Source: Planctomonas psychrotolerans (lineage in GTDB: Bacteria > Actinomycetota > Actinomycetes > Actinomycetales > Microbacteriaceae). Taken from it: DNA of 64,000 bases. Both the position numbers and the translations under genes were made by a program. The notes under the pieces were generated by a model, which saw nothing but the letters and a program-made list of their open reading frames with translations, was not told the DNA's origin and ran no database searches. Positions 49,615 through 58,952 of the stretch are shown here, piece after piece. The stretch is taken from NCBI RefSeq assembly GCF_008642235.1, contig NZ_SJEV01000001.1, forward strand, positions 1 to 64,000, in the 5' to 3' direction. The stretch's first letter is position 1. Every line of letters begins with the position of its first letter.

Positions 49615-51039
49615 ATGTTCAGTGATTCGTCTGAAGTGCTCACCTATATCAAGGAGAACGACGTCAAGTTCCTTGATATCCGGTTCACCGACCTCCCCGG
49701 TGTGCAGCAGCACTTCAACATCCCCGCCTCGACGGTGGACGAGGAGTTCTTCTCCGTCGGCCAGCTGTTCGACGGGTCGTCCATTCGGGGCTTCGCCTCC
49801 ATCCACGAATCCGACATGCAGTTGATTCCCGACGTCACGACGGCGTACCTCGACCCGTTCCGGGCCGAGAAGACGCTGATCATGGTGTTCGACATCTACA
49901 ACCCCCGCAACGGCGAGATCTACGCCCGCGACCCGCGCCAGGTGGCGAAGAAGGCCGAGAAGTACCTCGCGTCCACCGGCATCGCCGACACCGCGTTCTT
50001 CGCCCCCGAGGCCGAGTTCTACATCTTCGACGACGTGCGCTACGAGATCAACCAGCACACGAGCTACTACTCGGTCGACTCCGAGGAAGGCGCCTGGAAC
50101 TCCGGACGCGACGAGGGCGGCCACAACCTCGGCAACAAGACTCCGTACAAGGGCGGCTACTTCCCGGTCAGCCCCGTGGACAAGCAGGCCGACCTCCGCG
50201 ACGACATCAGCCTCAAGCTGATCGACGCCGGCCTCATCCTCGAGCGCGCGCACCACGAGGTGGGCACCGGCGGACAGGCCGAGATCAACTACCGCTTCGA
50301 CACCATGGTGCACGCGGCCGACGACATCCTGAAGTTCAAGTACATCGTCAAGAACACCGCGGAGACGTGGAACAAGACGGCGACCTTCATGCCGAAGCCG
50401 CTTTTCGGCGACAACGGGTCCGGTATGCATACCCACCAGTCGCTCTGGAACGACGGCAAGCCGCTGTTCTACGACGAGGCCGGCTACGGTGGCCTGTCCG
50501 ACCTGGCCCGTTGGTACATCGGTGGTCTGCTGAAGCACGCTCCCGCCGTGCTGGCGTTCACCAACCCGACGGTCAACTCGTACCACCGCCTCGTGCCCGG
50601 TTTCGAGGCTCCCGTCAACCTCGTCTACTCGGCGGGTAACCGGTCGGCGTCGATCCGCATCCCGATCACCGGCACCAACCCGAAGGCGAAGCGCATCGAG
50701 TTCCGCGCACCCGACGCGTCCAGCAACCCGTACCTCGCGTTCGCCGCTCAGCTGATGGCCGGACTCGACGGAATCAAGAACCGCATCGAGCCGCACGAGC
50801 CGGTGGACAAGGACCTCTACGAGCTGCCGCCCGAGGAAGCGAAGAACATCCCGCAGGTTCCGGCCTCGCTCGACGCGGCGCTGACCGCTCTCGAGGAGGA
50901 CCACGAGTTCCTCATGGCGGGCAACGTGTTCACGAAGGACCTGATCGAGACCTGGATCGAGTACAAGCGCGAGAAGGAGATCAAGCCCCTCGCGCAGCGT
51001 CCGCACCCGTTCGAGTTCGAGCTCTACTACGGCGTCTAG
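49615..51039 (+). CDS. glnA: Glutamine synthetase, type I
   Basis: A 474-residue glutamine synthetase that makes glutamine from glutamate, ammonia and ATP. Family motifs: [17 protein letters not shown] near the N-terminus, [14 protein letters not shown], and [10 protein letters not shown]. Tyr402 in [10 protein letters not shown] is the adenylylation site, so GlnE, encoded downstream, can control it. I chose ATG 49615 with GGAG upstream. Expression is probably under GlnR through the box at 49502-49539. A strong hairpin terminator follows. Confidence 0.97.
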   Translation: MFSDSSEVLTYIKENDVKFLDIRFTDLPGVQQHFNIPASTVDEEFFSVGQLFDGSSIRGFASIHESDMQLIPDVTTAYLDPFRAEKTLIMVFDIYNPRNGEIYARDPRQVAKKAEKYLASTGIADTAFFAPEAEFYIFDDVRYEINQHTSYYSVDSEEGAWNSGRDEGGHNLGNKTPYKGGYFPVSPVDKQADLRDDISLKLIDAGLILERAHHEVGTGGQAEINYRFDTMVHAADDILKFKYIVKNTAETWNKTATFMPKPLFGDNGSGMHTHQSLWNDGKPLFYDEAGYGGLSDLARWYIGGLLKHAPAVLAFTNPTVNSYHRLVPGFEAPVNLVYSAGNRSASIRIPITGTNPKAKRIEFRAPDASSNPYLAFAAQLMAGLDGIKNRIEPHEPVDKDLYELPPEEAKNIPQVPASLDAALTALEEDHEFLMAGNVFTKDLIETWIEYKREKEIKPLAQRPHPFEFELYYGV

Positions 51040-51051
51040 TCGCACCTCTGC

Positions 51052-51093
51052 CACGACGAAGGCCCTCGGGACATCCCGGGGGCCTTCGTCGTG
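51052..51093 (+). terminator. Hairpin terminator after glnA
   Basis: A 19-bp stem with one G-T pair (51052-51070 pairs with 51075-51093) and an ACAT loop lies 13 bases after the glnA stop. It lacks a long T-run but is strongly paired. Confidence 0.85.
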
Positions 51094-51116
51094 CGCGGTG
51101 CTGTCGTAGGTCCCTT

Positions 51117-51332
51117 GTCCCTGAGCCTGTCGAAGGGACGCACCCCACGGTCCCTGAGCCTGTCGAAGGGACGCTCGCCGCACTGGATCCCGTCGCTTCG
51201 ACAGGCTCAGCGACCGTAGCTATCGCGCCACCTGCTGCGGATCCCGACGGGAACGCGACCTCGTACGGTCCCTGAGCTTGTCGAAGGGGCGTAAGCCGCT
51301 TTGGTCCTGTCGCTTCGACTGGCTCAGCGACC
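51117..51332. repeat. Cluster of five REP-like units in both orientations
   Basis: Five copies of a 24-base unit around GGTCCCTGAGCCTGTCGAAG occur at 51117-51139 (+), 51149-51173 (+), 51192-51215 (-), 51267-51291 (+) and 51309-51332 (-). The second/third and fourth/fifth copies form facing pairs 17-18 bases apart, as in bacterial BIME elements. The last copy overlaps the stop codon of the DUF222-HNH gene. Confidence 0.9.
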
Positions 51333-52778
51333 GTGATTTGGGGTGTGGAGTCGGTCGAGGAGTCGGGTGCGGGACTTGGTCGCGGGTCGCCACGTGCCGA
51401 AGTACTCGATCCACGGCGGCGGTTTCACCTCGGGGACCCCGTGTCGCATCCGGATCTGCCACTCGGAACTGTCGATGGTGCGGTGATGGAACCAGCACAA
51501 CAGCACACCATTGTCCGGATGCGTGGGCCCGCCGTCCCGGTCAGGGACCACATGGTGGATCTCGCACCAGCCTGCGGGGATGGTGCAGCCGGGAATGATG
51601 CACCCGCCGTCTCGGAGGGAGATCGCGCGTCGTTGTTGAGGGGTGAAGCACCGCTCCGGTGAACCGAGTTGCACGATCCGTCCCTCACCGGTGAGGACGA
51701 CTTTTTGGATGCCGCCGGTGCATACCATTTGCCGCACGGTGCGCATCGAGATCGGCGCGTCGACGCGGTCGGACCAGCCGGCACCTCGGTTCGCTTCGAG
51801 GTCCTCTGCCCGGACCGACACGAGCACGGTGGGCGCGGCACCACCGATGGTGGGTGCCTGGCCGCTTCGCGCCATGGCGTCGATGATCGCGACGAAGATG
51901 TCATGCCGCTGCTGAGCCGGCGTCCGAGAATCCTTCCCGCCTTCCGCTTCCGCGGCCGCGCGCTCCTCCGCAGTCATGAATGCGGGTGCGGTGGTCGGGG
52001 TCAGGTACGCGTCGAACAGAGTCTTCACCCGACCTCCGGCTTCCGCCATGAGCCGGAACGAGCCATGCAGCAGCCCGTTGCGTTCCGGACCGAACCGGAA
52101 CCCCCGGACCGCCATCGCCCGGTCTTCCGCCGGATCGAGACCGTCGGGGTCGATCTTCGCCTGCCACACGCCCACCATGACCCGCAACGAGTCCGCCGAC
52201 ACCGGCACCGTGCTGTCAGGACCGGTGCCGGTGGCAGCGGCGACCAACTCGACTTCCGCTCTCTTCAGGTCGTCGAGCGATCCGTGGGCGAGGAGCGGTG
52301 TGAGGCCCTTCGTGATGACCGTGGCGGCGTCGATGCCGAGGGTGCCGTCTTCCAGCGCACCCGCGACGAGGTCGAACCGGGCGTGTGTGCGGTCGCCACC
52401 CGGGAACGGGTCACGACGCACATCACCGGCCAGGATGACCCGCCGGCGAGCTGTCGTGCCGGACACCTGCGTCAGCCGCTCGATCAGGTCTGCCGGAGTC
52501 CGACAACCGCGGGACACAGCCAGCCCGCGCGCACCGCGATTGGGCCGGGACCGGTCCGCAACCTCACCAGCCAGGACGACGCGCAGAGCGTCGACGCGAC
52601 GGCCGAGACGCTCGACCTCGGCCACCAGCGCGAGCGTGTCCTCGTCAGTCAGGTGCGGGATGGTGGCGTACGGGAGCGCATCAGCGCACTCAGTCGCAAG
52701 TGCCCGGATGTGAGCGACCGGATTGCTGGCGCCCTGGGGTTTCTGCTGGGCTGTGGCTTCGCCGACCGAGGCTTTCAT
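51324..52778 (-). CDS. DUF222-HNH endonuclease-like protein (13E12 family)
   Basis: A 484-residue protein with an N-terminal DUF222 domain (about 40-330) and a C-terminal HNH nuclease domain. HNH residues: His408-His409 (CEIHHVVP), Asn423 and His431-His432 (CWFHH), with Cys393, Cys398, Cys405 and Cys428 likely to bind zinc. The family is multi-copy in many actinobacteria (13E12 repeat family of mycobacteria) and its role is unresolved. REP-like repeats flank it on both sides, and its stop codon lies inside one unit. The interval glnA-glnE is where it is inserted. Confidence 0.92.
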   Translation of the reverse strand: MKASVGEATAQQKPQGASNPVAHIRALATECADALPYATIPHLTDEDTLALVAEVERLGRRVDALRVVLAGEVADRSRPNRGARGLAVSRGCRTPADLIERLTQVSGTTARRRVILAGDVRRDPFPGGDRTHARFDLVAGALEDGTLGIDAATVITKGLTPLLAHGSLDDLKRAEVELVAAATGTGPDSTVPVSADSLRVMVGVWQAKIDPDGLDPAEDRAMAVRGFRFGPERNGLLHGSFRLMAEAGGRVKTLFDAYLTPTTAPAFMTAEERAAAEAEGGKDSRTPAQQRHDIFVAIIDAMARSGQAPTIGGAAPTVLVSVRAEDLEANRGAGWSDRVDAPISMRTVRQMVCTGGIQKVVLTGEGRIVQLGSPERCFTPQQRRAISLRDGGCIIPGCTIPAGWCEIHHVVPDRDGGPTHPDNGVLLCWFHHRTIDSSEWQIRMRHGVPEVKPPPWIEYFGTWRPATKSRTRLLDRLHTPNHGR

Positions 52779-52892
52779 ACAGGTACTATCGCAGGTACCT
52801 ACGACATTCCTGATGGCTTTTAGGCCCGGTCAGCGGCCATTTCTTGGCGGAGGCTGTGGAGGAGTAGAGGGCCGGTCGACCGCGTCTCACGA

Positions 52893-53258
52893 CCCTTCGA
52901 CAAGCTCAGGGACCATGTGGGGCACGTCCCTTCGACGAGCTTAGGGACCGTGTGGGTACGTCCCCTCGACAGAATTAGGGACCGTGTGGGTACGTCCCTT
53001 CGACAGAATTAGGGACCGTGTGGGTACGTCCCTTCGACAGAATTAGGGACCGTGTGGGGTGCGTCCCCTCGACAGACTCAGGGACCGTGTGGGAGCGTCC
53101 CTTCGACAGGCTCAGGGACCGTGTGGGAGCGTCCCCTCCGACAGACTCAGGGACCGTGAGGTCGCGTCCCCTCGACAGGCTCAGGGACCGTGTGGGAGCA
53201 TCCCTCCGACAGGCTCAGAGACCGTGTGGGAACGTCCCTTCGACGGGCTCAGGGACCG
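52893..53258 (+). repeat. Eleven-unit 34-bp tandem array of REP-like repeats
   Basis: About eleven head-to-tail units of 34-36 bases begin near 52893, 52927, 52961, 52995, 53030, 53065, 53099, 53133, 53167, 53202 and 53235. Each has the core TCCCTTCGACAGGCTCAGGG followed by ACCGTGTGGGAGCG. Three units carry AGAATTA instead of AGGCTCA. GTCCC and GGGAC in each unit can pair. The array fills the 5' flank of the DUF222-HNH gene (52779-53271); nothing else is seen there. Confidence 0.95.
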
Positions 53259-53271
53259 GAGGAGGGAGGGC

Positions 53272-56200
53272 TCAGATCGGGGTCGGGGCCGGCTGAGTGT
53301 CGACACCGTAGAAGCCGCGCTCGAAGACGGCACGGGCGCGACGCGTGACGCCGAGGTAGTCCTCCTCCAGCCGCGTGGCGGAGTGCGGCGGATACTCGAG
53401 GAGTCGTGCGACGCCCTCCAGCTGCAGCCGGTCGGTGGGCAGCACGTCGGCGGTGCGGCTCGTCCACAGCGTCATCGCCGAGCGCGCCCGCGACGCGAAG
53501 ATCCAGGCGTCCCGCAGCCGCTCGGCATCCGTCCGCGGAACCAGCCCGGCATCCGCGGCCGCGGCGAGCGCCTCGAGCGTGGACGGCGTGCGGAGCCCGG
53601 GCACCCGGTGAGCCTCCCGCAGCTGGAGAAGTTGCACGTACCACTCCACATCGCTGAGCGACCCGCGTCCGAGCTTCAGGTGCCGCGCCGGATCCGCGCC
53701 CTGCGGCAGTCGCTCGTTCTCCACCCGCGCCTTGATGCGCTTGATCTCCCGCACGTCCGCGTCGCCGATCGCCTCAGGGTAGCGGAACCGGTCGGCCAGC
53801 TCGGAGAAGTCCTGCAGCAGCCCTAGGTCACCGACCACGCCGCGTGCTCGCAGCAGAGCCTGCGCCTCCCAGGTGAGCGACCAGCGCTCGTAGTACGACC
53901 GGTACGACGTGAGCGACCGCACCGCGGGGCCGTTCTTGCCCTCGGGTCGGAGACCGATGTCGAGGTCGAGCGGCAGTCGCGCATCCTCGCTCAACCGGTT
54001 GAGTTCGGAGACCACGAACTGCGCACGCCGGTGCGCGAGGTCGCCGTCCATGCCGGCGATCGGCCGGAACACGTACATGACATCGGCGTCCGACCCGAAG
54101 CCCAGCTCGCCGCCGCCGTACCGCCCCATGGCGATGATCGCGAACTCCGGCCACGGCCCGGTCCCCTGCCGGATGCCGTGCACGAGGCCACGGAGCAGCG
54201 CGGTCGTGATGTCCGACAGTCCCCTGCCCAGCTGCTCCACCGAGATGAGACCGACGATGGCGCCGATCGCGAGGCGCAGCACCTCCCGCCGTCGCGCGGT
54301 ACGCAGCGCCACCGCCGCGCCCTCGAGCGTCGCGTGCCGGTTGACGGTGGCGACCGCCTCATCGTTCAGCGCCTTCCAGGTGCGGGGCCGGAGCTCGTCG
54401 TCGTCGTCGAACCAGGCGGCGGCCTCGGGGATGCGCTCCAGCAGATCGCCGACGAAACGCGAACCGGAGAGCACGGTCATGAGGCGCTGCGCGGCACCGG
54501 AGGAGTCCCGCAGCATGCGCAGGAACCAGCTGCTCTCGCCGAGCGCCTCGCTCAACCGGCGGAACTCGAGCAGCCCGTAGTCGGGGTCGGTACCCGCGGA
54601 CAACCACTGCAGCATGACGGGGAGCAGGTTCCGCTGGATGGTGGCGCGCCGGGACACGCCCTGCGTGAGCGCACCGATGTGCGCGAGCGCCCCCTTGGCG
54701 TTGGTGAAGCCGATTGCCGCGAGCCGGGCCGTCGCCTGCTCGCTCGTGAGCAGAAAATCCTCCTCGGGCAGCGCCGCGACCGCGGTGAGGAGCGGGCGGT
54801 AGAAGAGCCGCTCGTGCAGCGTGCGCACCGCCGCCTTCGTCGCGTTCCACCGCTCGGTGAGGGCTGCGGCGCTGCCGACAAGCCCGGTCGATCGGGCGAG
54901 GATCCGCAGGTCGTCCTCCGCGCGCGGCATGAGGTGGGTGCGGCGGAGCTGCTGCAGTTGCAGTCGGTGCTCCAAGAGCCGCAGGAACCGGTACTCCTCC
55001 GCGAACTCCGCGGACTCGCGACGCCCGATGTAGCCGCGGGAGGCGAGCGCATGCAGCGCGCGGAGCGTCCCACCCTGCCGCACCGCATCGTCGTTCTGGC
55101 CGTGCACCAGTTGCAGCAGCTGCACCGTGAACTCGATGTCACGGAGTCCCCCGGGCCCGAGCTTCAACTGGTGGTCGACGTCGGCCCTCGGGATGTTCTC
55201 CGCGACGCGCTGGCGCATCCGCTGCACCGACTCCACGAAGTTCTCCCGGCCGGCGCTGATCCACACCTTGGGAGCGACGCCCTCCACATACCGGGCGCCG
55301 AGCTCCGGATCGCCTGCGAGCGGGCGGGCCTTCAGCAGCGCCTGGAACTCCCAACCCTTCGCCCACCGGTCGTAATAGGCGAGGTGCGAGTCGAGCGTGC
55401 GCACGAGCACGCCCGCCTTGCCCTCGGGCCGGAGATTGGCGTCCACCTCCCAGAGCGCCGGCTCGATCGCCGACTCGTCGATGCCCCGCATGGTGAGCAC
55501 CGCCAACCGGGACGCCACGTCGATCGCGCGCGAGGTCGTCAGCTCCGTGTCGTCCGCCTCCCCCACGAAGATCACGTCCACGTCGCTCACGTAGTTCAAC
55601 TCGCGCGCCCCGGCCTTGCCCATTCCGATGATGGCGAGCCGCGTGTCGGCGATCTCCTCGGCGCCGAAGCGCCCGGGGCCGCCCCCGGTGACGAGTTGCG
55701 CCCGCGCCACCGCGAGCGACGCGTCGAGCGCGGCTCCGGCCAGATCGGCGAGGTACGCGGTCACCTCGGCGATGGCTCCGAGCGGGCTCGGATGCGTGAG
55801 GTCGTACGCCGCGATGCGAGCGAGGTGCCGGCGGTAACGCACGCGCAGCGCCATTCTGCCCTCGTCGCCGACCAGTCGCGCGAAACCGCCCGGATCCCCG
55901 TCGGGCACTCCCACGGCGTCGAGCAGGTCCGCACGGAGCTCCGCAGCCTCGGGCAGTCGCGACAGCGGGAACACGAGCGCCTCGAGCTCGTCGGGGTTGC
56001 GCAGGAAGAACTCCGCGAGCCCGGATGACGCGCACAGCACGCGGACGAGACGGTCCGCGGCCGGGTCGTCGGCGAGCAGTCGACGGACCGGCTCCGGATG
56101 ACGGTCGAGCAGCGCGATCAGCGAGCGCAGGCCGCCGTCGGCATCCGCTCCGGCGGAGAACAGGCGGAGGAGACGGGCCGGATCCTCACCGGACAGAACC

Positions 56201-56289
56201 GCCGCCTCGTCGAGTGCCGGGCGGGTGGCGCTCAGCTCAGCGAACCCCGCCTTGGCGAGTTCGCTGAGACTGAGGGCGTCACGCCGCAT
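53272..56289 (-). CDS. glnE: Bifunctional glutamine synthetase adenylyltransferase / deadenylase
   Basis: A 1005-residue enzyme that adds AMP to, and removes it from, glutamine synthetase according to nitrogen status. Two nucleotidyltransferase domains are visible: the first with GKAGARELNYVSDVDVIFV (224-242) and the second with GRYGGGELGFGSDADVMYVF near residue 720, each with the D-x-D metal pair. Its target Tyr402 is present in GlnA. It starts 12 bases after the glnA2 stop, so glnA2 and glnE are probably one operon. Confidence 0.96.
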   Translation of the reverse strand: MRRDALSLSELAKAGFAELSATRPALDEAAVLSGEDPARLLRLFSAGADADGGLRSLIALLDRHPEPVRRLLADDPAADRLVRVLCASSGLAEFFLRNPDELEALVFPLSRLPEAAELRADLLDAVGVPDGDPGGFARLVGDEGRMALRVRYRRHLARIAAYDLTHPSPLGAIAEVTAYLADLAGAALDASLAVARAQLVTGGGPGRFGAEEIADTRLAIIGMGKAGARELNYVSDVDVIFVGEADDTELTTSRAIDVASRLAVLTMRGIDESAIEPALWEVDANLRPEGKAGVLVRTLDSHLAYYDRWAKGWEFQALLKARPLAGDPELGARYVEGVAPKVWISAGRENFVESVQRMRQRVAENIPRADVDHQLKLGPGGLRDIEFTVQLLQLVHGQNDDAVRQGGTLRALHALASRGYIGRRESAEFAEEYRFLRLLEHRLQLQQLRRTHLMPRAEDDLRILARSTGLVGSAAALTERWNATKAAVRTLHERLFYRPLLTAVAALPEEDFLLTSEQATARLAAIGFTNAKGALAHIGALTQGVSRRATIQRNLLPVMLQWLSAGTDPDYGLLEFRRLSEALGESSWFLRMLRDSSGAAQRLMTVLSGSRFVGDLLERIPEAAAWFDDDDELRPRTWKALNDEAVATVNRHATLEGAAVALRTARRREVLRLAIGAIVGLISVEQLGRGLSDITTALLRGLVHGIRQGTGPWPEFAIIAMGRYGGGELGFGSDADVMYVFRPIAGMDGDLAHRRAQFVVSELNRLSEDARLPLDLDIGLRPEGKNGPAVRSLTSYRSYYERWSLTWEAQALLRARGVVGDLGLLQDFSELADRFRYPEAIGDADVREIKRIKARVENERLPQGADPARHLKLGRGSLSDVEWYVQLLQLREAHRVPGLRTPSTLEALAAAADAGLVPRTDAERLRDAWIFASRARSAMTLWTSRTADVLPTDRLQLEGVARLLEYPPHSATRLEEDYLGVTRRARAVFERGFYGVDTQPAPTPI

Positions 56290-56301
56290 CGCGGACGGGC
56301 G

Positions 56302-57639
56302 CTAGAGCAGCTCGAGGTTGGACCGCAACTCGTACGGCGTCACCTGAGCCCGGTACTCGCGCCACTCCTGGCGCTTGTTGAGGAGCACGTAGTTGAAGAC
56401 CTGCTCGCCGAGGGTCTCGGCCACGAGCTCCGACCCCTCCATGATCTGCAGGGCGTGATCGAGGCTCGCCGGCAGCGACCGGTAGCCGAGGGCGCGGCGC
56501 TCCGAGTCGCTCAGCATCCAGACGTTGTCCTCGGCCTCGGTGGGGAGCTCGTAGCCCTCCTCGATGCCCTTGAGCCCGGCGGCGAGCATGAGCGAGAACG
56601 ACAGGTACGGGTTCGCGGCCGAGTCGATGGCGCGGTACTCGACGCGGGAGCTCTGGCCCTTGCGCGGCTTGTACAGCGGCACGCGCACCAGCGCGGAGCG
56701 GTTGTTGTGCCCCCAGGTGACGAAGCTCGGTGCCTCTCCCCCGCCCCAGAGGCGCTTGTAGGAGTTCACGAACTGGTTGGTCACCGCGGTGATCTCCGGT
56801 GCGTGGTGCAGCAGGCCGGCGATGAACTGGCGTCCCATCTTGGAGAGCTGGTACTGCGCGCCCTCCTCGTAGAACGCGTTGGTGTCGCCCTCGAACAGCG
56901 ACATGTGCGTGTGCATGCCGCTTCCGGGCTGGGTGGAGAGCGGCTTCGGCATGAACGTCGCGTAGACGCCCTGCTCGATCGCCACCTCCTTCACCACCGT
57001 GCGGAAAGTCATGATGTTGTCGGCCGTGGTGAGCGCATCCGCGTAGCGCAGGTCGATCTCGTTCTGTCCGGGACCGGCCTCGTGGTGGCTGAACTCCACC
57101 GAGATGCCGAGGTCCTCGAGCATCCGCACGGAGCGTCGGCGGAAGTCGTGCGCGGTGCCGCCGGGCACGTTGTCGAAGTATCCGGCCGAGTCGACCGGCT
57201 CCGGTCCGTTCGGACCGTAGTGCGACGACTTCAGCAGGTAGAACTCGATCTCGGGATGCGTGTAGAAGGTGAAGCCGCGGTCGGCGGCCTTCGCGAGCGT
57301 GCGCTTCAGCACGTTGCGCGGATCTGCGACGGCCGGCTGCCCGTCGGGCGTCGTGATGTCGCAGAACATGCGGGCCGTCGGGTCGATCTCGCCCCGCCAC
57401 GGCAGGATCTGGAAGGTCGTCGGATCGGGCTGCGCGAGCATGTCCGACTCGAACGAGCGGGTGAGGCCTTCGATGGCGGAACCGTCGAATCCGAGTCCCT
57501 CGCCGAACGCTCCCTCGACCTCCGCCGGGGCGATCGCCACCGATTTGAGCGTCCCGGTCACATCGGTGAACCAGAGGCGGATGAACTTGATCCCGCGCTC
57601 CTCGATCGTGCGAAGAACGAAGTCCCGCTGCTTGTCCAT
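56302..57639 (-). CDS. glnA2: Second glutamine synthetase (GlnA2 type)
   Basis: A 445-residue type I glutamine synthetase. Family motifs FDGSAIEGLTRSFESDM and PGSGMHTHMSLF are present. The adenylylation region reads NVWMLSDSERRALGY, lacking the tyrosine of the DLYELP motif, so it should escape GlnE control. Mycobacterial GlnA2 is similar and not essential. I chose ATG 57639 (DKQRDFVLR after the start) with GGAAGGG (57645-57651) upstream; the longer frame covers promoter sequence. glnE follows. Confidence 0.94.
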   Translation of the reverse strand: MDKQRDFVLRTIEERGIKFIRLWFTDVTGTLKSVAIAPAEVEGAFGEGLGFDGSAIEGLTRSFESDMLAQPDPTTFQILPWRGEIDPTARMFCDITTPDGQPAVADPRNVLKRTLAKAADRGFTFYTHPEIEFYLLKSSHYGPNGPEPVDSAGYFDNVPGGTAHDFRRRSVRMLEDLGISVEFSHHEAGPGQNEIDLRYADALTTADNIMTFRTVVKEVAIEQGVYATFMPKPLSTQPGSGMHTHMSLFEGDTNAFYEEGAQYQLSKMGRQFIAGLLHHAPEITAVTNQFVNSYKRLWGGGEAPSFVTWGHNNRSALVRVPLYKPRKGQSSRVEYRAIDSAANPYLSFSLMLAAGLKGIEEGYELPTEAEDNVWMLSDSERRALGYRSLPASLDHALQIMEGSELVAETLGEQVFNYVLLNKRQEWREYRAQVTPYELRSNLELL

Positions 57640-57739
57640 TCCAACCCTTCCTGTCCCCTCCCACAGGCTAGTGGCTCCCCCGCTTCTTCGCCGAAGCTGA
57701 CACCGGCCGGAACGGGATGCCCGGCAATAGACTGGTGCG

Positions 57740-58558
57740 ATGCCAGAACAGCCGGTCGTCAAGCGGGTGCGCACCCGCCACTTCCAGAACGCGAAAGACA
57801 CCGGCGTGAAGATCACCGGGCTCACGAGCTACGACATGCTCACGGCCGACATCTTCGACGCGGCGGGCATCGACTTCCTCCTCGTCGGCGACTCCGCCGC
57901 CAACAACGTGCTCGGGTACGACACCACCCTTCCCGTGTCCACCGACGAGTTGCTTCCGCTGACCCGCGCCGTCGCGGCATCCGTGCGCCGGGCGTTCGTG
58001 GTGGCGGACATGCCGTTCGGGTCGTACGAGTCCGGCCCGGAGGCGGCCCTGCACACCGCCTTCCGCTTCATGAAGGAGGCGGAGGCGCACGCGGTGAAGC
58101 TCGAGGGCGGGGTGCGCAGCGCCGAGCAGATCCGTCGCATCGTCGACGCCGGGATCCCGGTCATGGGACACATCGGCTTCACCCCGCAGAGCGAGCACGG
58201 CCTCGGGGGCCACCTCATCCAGGGCAGGGGCGACGCTGCGGAGCGCCTGCTCGCCGACGCCCACGCCGTGGAGGATGCGGGCGCGTTCGCGGTGGTGCTG
58301 GAGATGGTGCCGAGCGCCGTCGCGAAGCGCGTCACCGAGGAGTTGCGCATCCCGACCATCGGTGTGGGCGCCGGCCCGCACGTCGACGGGCAGCTGCTCG
58401 TGTGGACCGACTTCGCCGGCTTCACCGGCGGGCGGGTCCCGAAGTTCGTGCGACAGTACGCCAATCTTCGCGAAACGCTCACGACCGCGGTGACCGAGTA
58501 CCGCGCCGACGTCGCATCCGGGAGCTATCCGAGCGCCGACGAGTCTTACGACGCGTAG
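57740..58558 (+). CDS. panB: 3-methyl-2-oxobutanoate hydroxymethyltransferase
   Basis: A 272-residue ketopantoate hydroxymethyltransferase, first step of pantothenate and CoA synthesis, using methylene-tetrahydrofolate. Conserved features: ITGLTSYDMLTADIFD, metal-binding Asp51 in LLVGDS, VKLEGG and LEMVPS with the catalytic Glu. The -10 box TAGACT (57728-57733) ends 6 bases before the ATG, so the mRNA is probably leaderless. It is divergent from glnA2. Confidence 0.96.
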   Translation: MPEQPVVKRVRTRHFQNAKDTGVKITGLTSYDMLTADIFDAAGIDFLLVGDSAANNVLGYDTTLPVSTDELLPLTRAVAASVRRAFVVADMPFGSYESGPEAALHTAFRFMKEAEAHAVKLEGGVRSAEQIRRIVDAGIPVMGHIGFTPQSEHGLGGHLIQGRGDAAERLLADAHAVEDAGAFAVVLEMVPSAVAKRVTEELRIPTIGVGAGPHVDGQLLVWTDFAGFTGGRVPKFVRQYANLRETLTTAVTEYRADVASGSYPSADESYDA

Positions 58559-58619
58559 CGAACGACGCCTAGCGAACGCGACGCACCGCGCGAATGCGAC
58601 GCACCCCCAGCGGGTCGGG

Positions 58620-58808
58620 TCAGCGGTTCTCGGCGGCGTCCTCCGCCGCCCAGCGCGCCGAATTCTCGCGCACCCTGTCCCAGGCATGCTCAGCCTCGCG
58701 ACGCGTCTCGAACGGGCCGATCCGATCGGGAGCCGGGGATATCGCCCCCTGCTCCACCTCACCGGTGCGGGAGTTGAACCAGAACTGGGTGTCCGCCTCG
58801 TGTGCCAT
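58620..58808 (-). CDS. Small SPOR-like protein
   Basis: A 62-residue protein. It reads WFNSRTGEVEQG then GPFETRREAEHAWDRVREN, the pattern of small actinobacterial proteins annotated as SPOR-domain-like. No membrane segment. Function unknown. The -10 box TACGCT (58820-58815 on the minus strand) lies 6 bases before the ATG, a leaderless pattern, which supports the start. Confidence 0.8.
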   Translation of the reverse strand: MAHEADTQFWFNSRTGEVEQGAISPAPDRIGPFETRREAEHAWDRVRENSARWAAEDAAENR

Positions 58809-58952
58809 GACCCCAGCGTATGCCCCTGATGCCACGCACCGGCAGACCCTCGCACGGGAAGACCAGGTGCACCGATGGACTCCGTGCACCGGTGCGCACC
58901 GGTGTATACGACGGAGCCGGGGAGAGCACGGCGACGAAGTAGGGTGTGAGGC

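Noticed and set aside
51324-52778. Intein or homing-endonuclease gene
   Set aside because: It is a free-standing DUF222-HNH protein, not inserted in another reading frame.
52893-53258. Possible CRISPR array (regular repeats)
   Set aside because: The bases between repeat cores are also conserved, the units run directly into each other, and no cas genes are present. It is a tandem REP-like array.
53018-53826. Open frames with repeated RPFDRLRDRVG-type peptides
   Set aside because: They arise from translating the 34-bp array and the antisense of glnE; no ribosome site or family match.
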